Positions 62,021 through 64,000 of a stretch of DNA of 64,000 nucleotides are shown here, piece after piece. This DNA is from a bacterium (lineage in GTDB: Bacteria > Chloroflexota > Anaerolineae > Caldilineales > Caldilineaceae). Both the position numbers and the translations under genes were made by a program. The first letter of the stretch is position 1, and each line of letters opens with the position of its first letter. The stretch covers positions 62,001-126,000 of the forward strand of contig WGMT01000025.1 in assembly GCA_016124945.1 (NCBI GenBank). Direction: 5' to 3'. The notes beneath the pieces are model-generated. The model searched no databases. It was given only the letters and a program-made list of their open reading frames with translations, and had not been told where the DNA came from.

Positions 62021-64000
62021 TTACCGTGGCAAACTGTGCGCGTAGAGCGAAGTCTGTGTCAAGATAAAAAGTGTGCCGGTGACATTGTCCAGGTAGAGGC
62101 CACGCAACCCGCGTAGCGCGTTGTTTTCCGCCGCCTGGAATTGCTCGACGTAATTCCCCTGTTTGTTGAAGACCAGGATACGATCCTGGCTGCCGTCGGC
62201 GAGATAGACATTGTCATCGGCATCAGCACCGATGGTCATATCCACCATGCGACCGGTGAGCCCAGCGCTGTTGTCTAGACTAAATGGCAGTTGCCCTCCC
62301 TGCCGGTAGCGCAGAACCAACCCGTCTTCGTTTAGCAGCCAGATGTCGCCGTCGATGGCGGTTGCCACAACACCGGCCAGGTTGGCCTGTACTTGGGGAT
62401 CGAACCAGTTGCTGGGTGCTTCATCGTAACCCAGCCCAGCCGGCGAGTAGCGCCAGATTTGGTTCTGCTGTTCATCTAGGAGATAAAGCCGGCCCGTATA
62501 GCTTTCAAGCTGGCTGATGCTGCGCAACTGATCTGCTCCGGCCATTCGTACGTAGGTGGCTTCATCTACATTGTTGTAGCGGAAGATATTGTTGTTGCGG
62601 TCGAGAATCAACAGGCTGGCCTTGTCGGCAAAGCCGGCGATGCGCGCCTGCCAGGCAATGTCCACAATACGCCCCACCGTAACACCTTCCACTACATCGC
62701 CTTCACGTAGGATGATGCCGTGATTTTCCTGGATGGTGCTGCGGCTTGGATCGGTGCGGAAGAACTCTACCACCTGACGCCCTGTGTCGAGGACATAAAC
62801 ATCTTGATCGAAGACGACCACACGATGTGGATCGGCGTCGCTTGGAAAGCTGTGTAATGGAAAGTCGAGCGAGTAGAGCGAGCGAACCTGGAGTAGGCTC
62901 TGTAACTCGGCCCGAATTTGTTCAGACAGGGCGCGAATGCGTTCGTTCACGCCGATCAGCGCAATGGCCTCATTCAGATAACGTTGTGCTTCACCCAATG
63001 CAGCGCGTGCGCCGCTATCATCGTCGATGGTGAGCGCTTGTTGTGCCCTCAGCAGTTGCGACTCAGCTAGTTCGACCAGCTTAATGCCTTCCGCCTGGTT
63101 GGCCGCACCCCGTTGCAAGTAGACTGCGCCAACGGTGGCGAAGGCAAGGAGCGGAATCAAAATGGCCAGCAGTATAAAGAGGCGCGCCCGGCTGCCTTTT
63201 GTGCGTTCCGGCGGCGTATAACGAGGACGTTCCAGCACAGGATCATCGTCGTCTTCGTCTGCCAGGCTGGGGAGTGCGCCGACCCACTCCGGTGATTGTT
63301 GCACACCCCGGTTGCGATCCGGCAGCATTTGGGTGATCCACGAGCCCACACGTTGCCCCGTCTGCCGCGACCATGTGCCGACTGCACCAATCGCCCCACC
63401 TACCGCCGACCCGATCTGCGTGGGATCAGTGCGTCTGGCGCGCGCTTCTGAAGCGGCATCTGGCTCGATCAATTCAATTTCGTCGATGGCGTAGCGACGT
63501 GGCCGCGGCGGTTCGGCGTGTCGTGAGGGCGTTGACACCTTCTGCGGTTTTTGTACTATGCTCTCGTCGTCCCATACAGCGGGGACTTCATTAACAGTTG
63601 GTATGTCGCGTACCGGCGGCGTCGCACCCAATGCTGTGGGCAGACCACTGAGCGCGTTGCGGTTCTGTTTTGCTGCAACAGGTGTCTCTTTGGCAAGGAC
63701 TACCAGCAACCCCAACACCTCCGCGCCATTGATCTGTTTCCGCAGGTAGGCAACCACATCGAAACGGTTTTCTGCTGTGGCTGTGGTAATGGCACCGGCC
63801 ACTGTTTTTACTGTGGTCAGTAGGATCCAGTCACTTTCGCCTAAAAAGAGTACGTCGCCCTCAGTGATCTGCTGCCGGTAAACGGTGACCATGGGCGCTT
63901 CGTCACCGCCCAGCGGGCTGGTGTAATGTCGCGGGCCAGGTGGGAATTGATCCACGCGCTGATCGGTTGAAAGCATCGCCAACGATGGCCCCGCCGCCGT
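62021..64000 (-). CDS. PP2C-like/propeller membrane protein (5' partial)
   Basis: The frame is open to the window edge, so the N-terminus is missing. The visible first 100 residues (FPPGPRHYTSPLGGDEAPMV, ITEGDVLFLGESDWILLTTV) resemble the C-terminal half of a PP2C-type phosphatase; this is a weak match. A long Pro/acidic linker leads to a membrane helix (ARLFILLAILIPLLAFATVGAVYL), a coiled coil (LAESQLLRAQQALTID, EIRAELQSLLQVRSLY region), and a C-terminal NHL-like propeller (HRVVVFDQDVYVLDTGRQVVEFF, LLILDRNNNIFRYN, DDNVYLADGSQDRILVFNKQGNYVEQF). LCP follows. It may sense or control wall assembly. Confidence 0.65.
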   Translation of the reverse strand, partial: TAAGPSLAMLSTDQRVDQFPPGPRHYTSPLGGDEAPMVTVYRQQITEGDVLFLGESDWILLTTVKTVAGAITTATAENRFDVVAYLRKQINGAEVLGLLVVLAKETPVAAKQNRNALSGLPTALGATPPVRDIPTVNEVPAVWDDESIVQKPQKVSTPSRHAEPPRPRRYAIDEIELIEPDAASEARARRTDPTQIGSAVGGAIGAVGTWSRQTGQRVGSWITQMLPDRNRGVQQSPEWVGALPSLADEDDDDPVLERPRYTPPERTKGSRARLFILLAILIPLLAFATVGAVYLQRGAANQAEGIKLVELAESQLLRAQQALTIDDDSGARAALGEAQRYLNEAIALIGVNERIRALSEQIRAELQSLLQVRSLYSLDFPLHSFPSDADPHRVVVFDQDVYVLDTGRQVVEFFRTDPSRSTIQENHGIILREGDVVEGVTVGRIVDIAWQARIAGFADKASLLILDRNNNIFRYNNVDEATYVRMAGADQLRSISQLESYTGRLYLLDEQQNQIWRYSPAGLGYDEAPSNWFDPQVQANLAGVVATAIDGDIWLLNEDGLVLRYRQGGQLPFSLDNSAGLTGRMVDMTIGADADDNVYLADGSQDRILVFNKQGNYVEQFQAAENNALRGLRGLYLDNVTGTLFILTQTSLYAHSLPR

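Overview
The window is a gene-dense, moderately GC-rich bacterial chromosome segment with 51 supported protein-coding genes and no tRNA, rRNA, CRISPR array or transposase. The best taxonomic reading is Chloroflexota, probably Anaerolineae or Caldilineae. This is inference from gene flavour: Reg_prop propellers joined to STAND-like ATPases, a secreted trypsin carrying cohesin and dockerin modules on a Thr/Pro linker, DUF2723 and other multi-TM glycosyltransferase-like proteins, a menaquinone-type UbiE, many GTG starts, and abundant intergenic palindromes. No marker gene here proves it.

Layout. 1-3.9 kb: a 5'-truncated propeller-TM-ATPase gene and a second ATPase. 4.1-13.5 kb: sugar and envelope genes (DegT aminotransferase, GT2 transferases, UbiE, methyltransferase, class A PBP, SurE, PH/DUF1648 membrane protein). 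13.6-14.9 kb: flavin reductase and CPBP protease on the minus strand, followed by an intergenic tract with a candidate small RNA and two large palindromes. 15.4-18.6 kb: acyl-CoA dehydrogenase and EtfBA. 18.7-19.5 kb: a UPF0175/DUF3368 toxin-antitoxin pair. 19.7-23.2 kb: threonine synthase, a membrane-anchored Mrr-like nuclease, TrmB and a methyltransferase. 23.3-29.4 kb: two large membrane proteins flanking a DPM1-like transferase; both carry repeats inside their reading frames. 29.5-32.9 kb: ABC exporter half, MNT/HEPN pair and enoyl-CoA hydratase. 33.1-36.9 kb: tandem acyl-CoA synthetases. 37.2-40.3 kb: CoA-binding protein, OsmC, thioredoxin and ProRS. 40.4-47.9 kb: a GNAT-TIGR04076 fusion, the trypsin-cohesin-dockerin protein, a DUF2383/glycine-zipper protein and a lipoprotein. 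48.1-56.8 kb: an accessory block of methyltransferase, P450, SET protein, ATP-grasp-SET fusion, luciferase-like oxidoreductase, GNAT, MATE exporter and YigZ. 56.9-64 kb: FakB- and FakA-like proteins, a small gene with its own terminator, an LCP protein and a 3' part of a propeller protein.

The functional themes are envelope and glycan building, fatty-acid use (two FadD, acyl-CoA dehydrogenase with EtfBA, enoyl-CoA hydratase, FakAB) and small conflict modules. The most unusual coding signal is the adjacent SET and ATP-grasp-SET pair at 50297-52319.

The most unusual non-coding signal is a set of long, often perfect intergenic inverted repeats. Their arms mostly differ from locus to locus, several have loops of exactly 10 nt, and several arms run into or stop next to the stop codons of neighbouring genes. 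Related low-complexity repeats have also entered coding frames. A 60-nt candidate small RNA with a textbook promoter and terminator lies at about 14987-15046.
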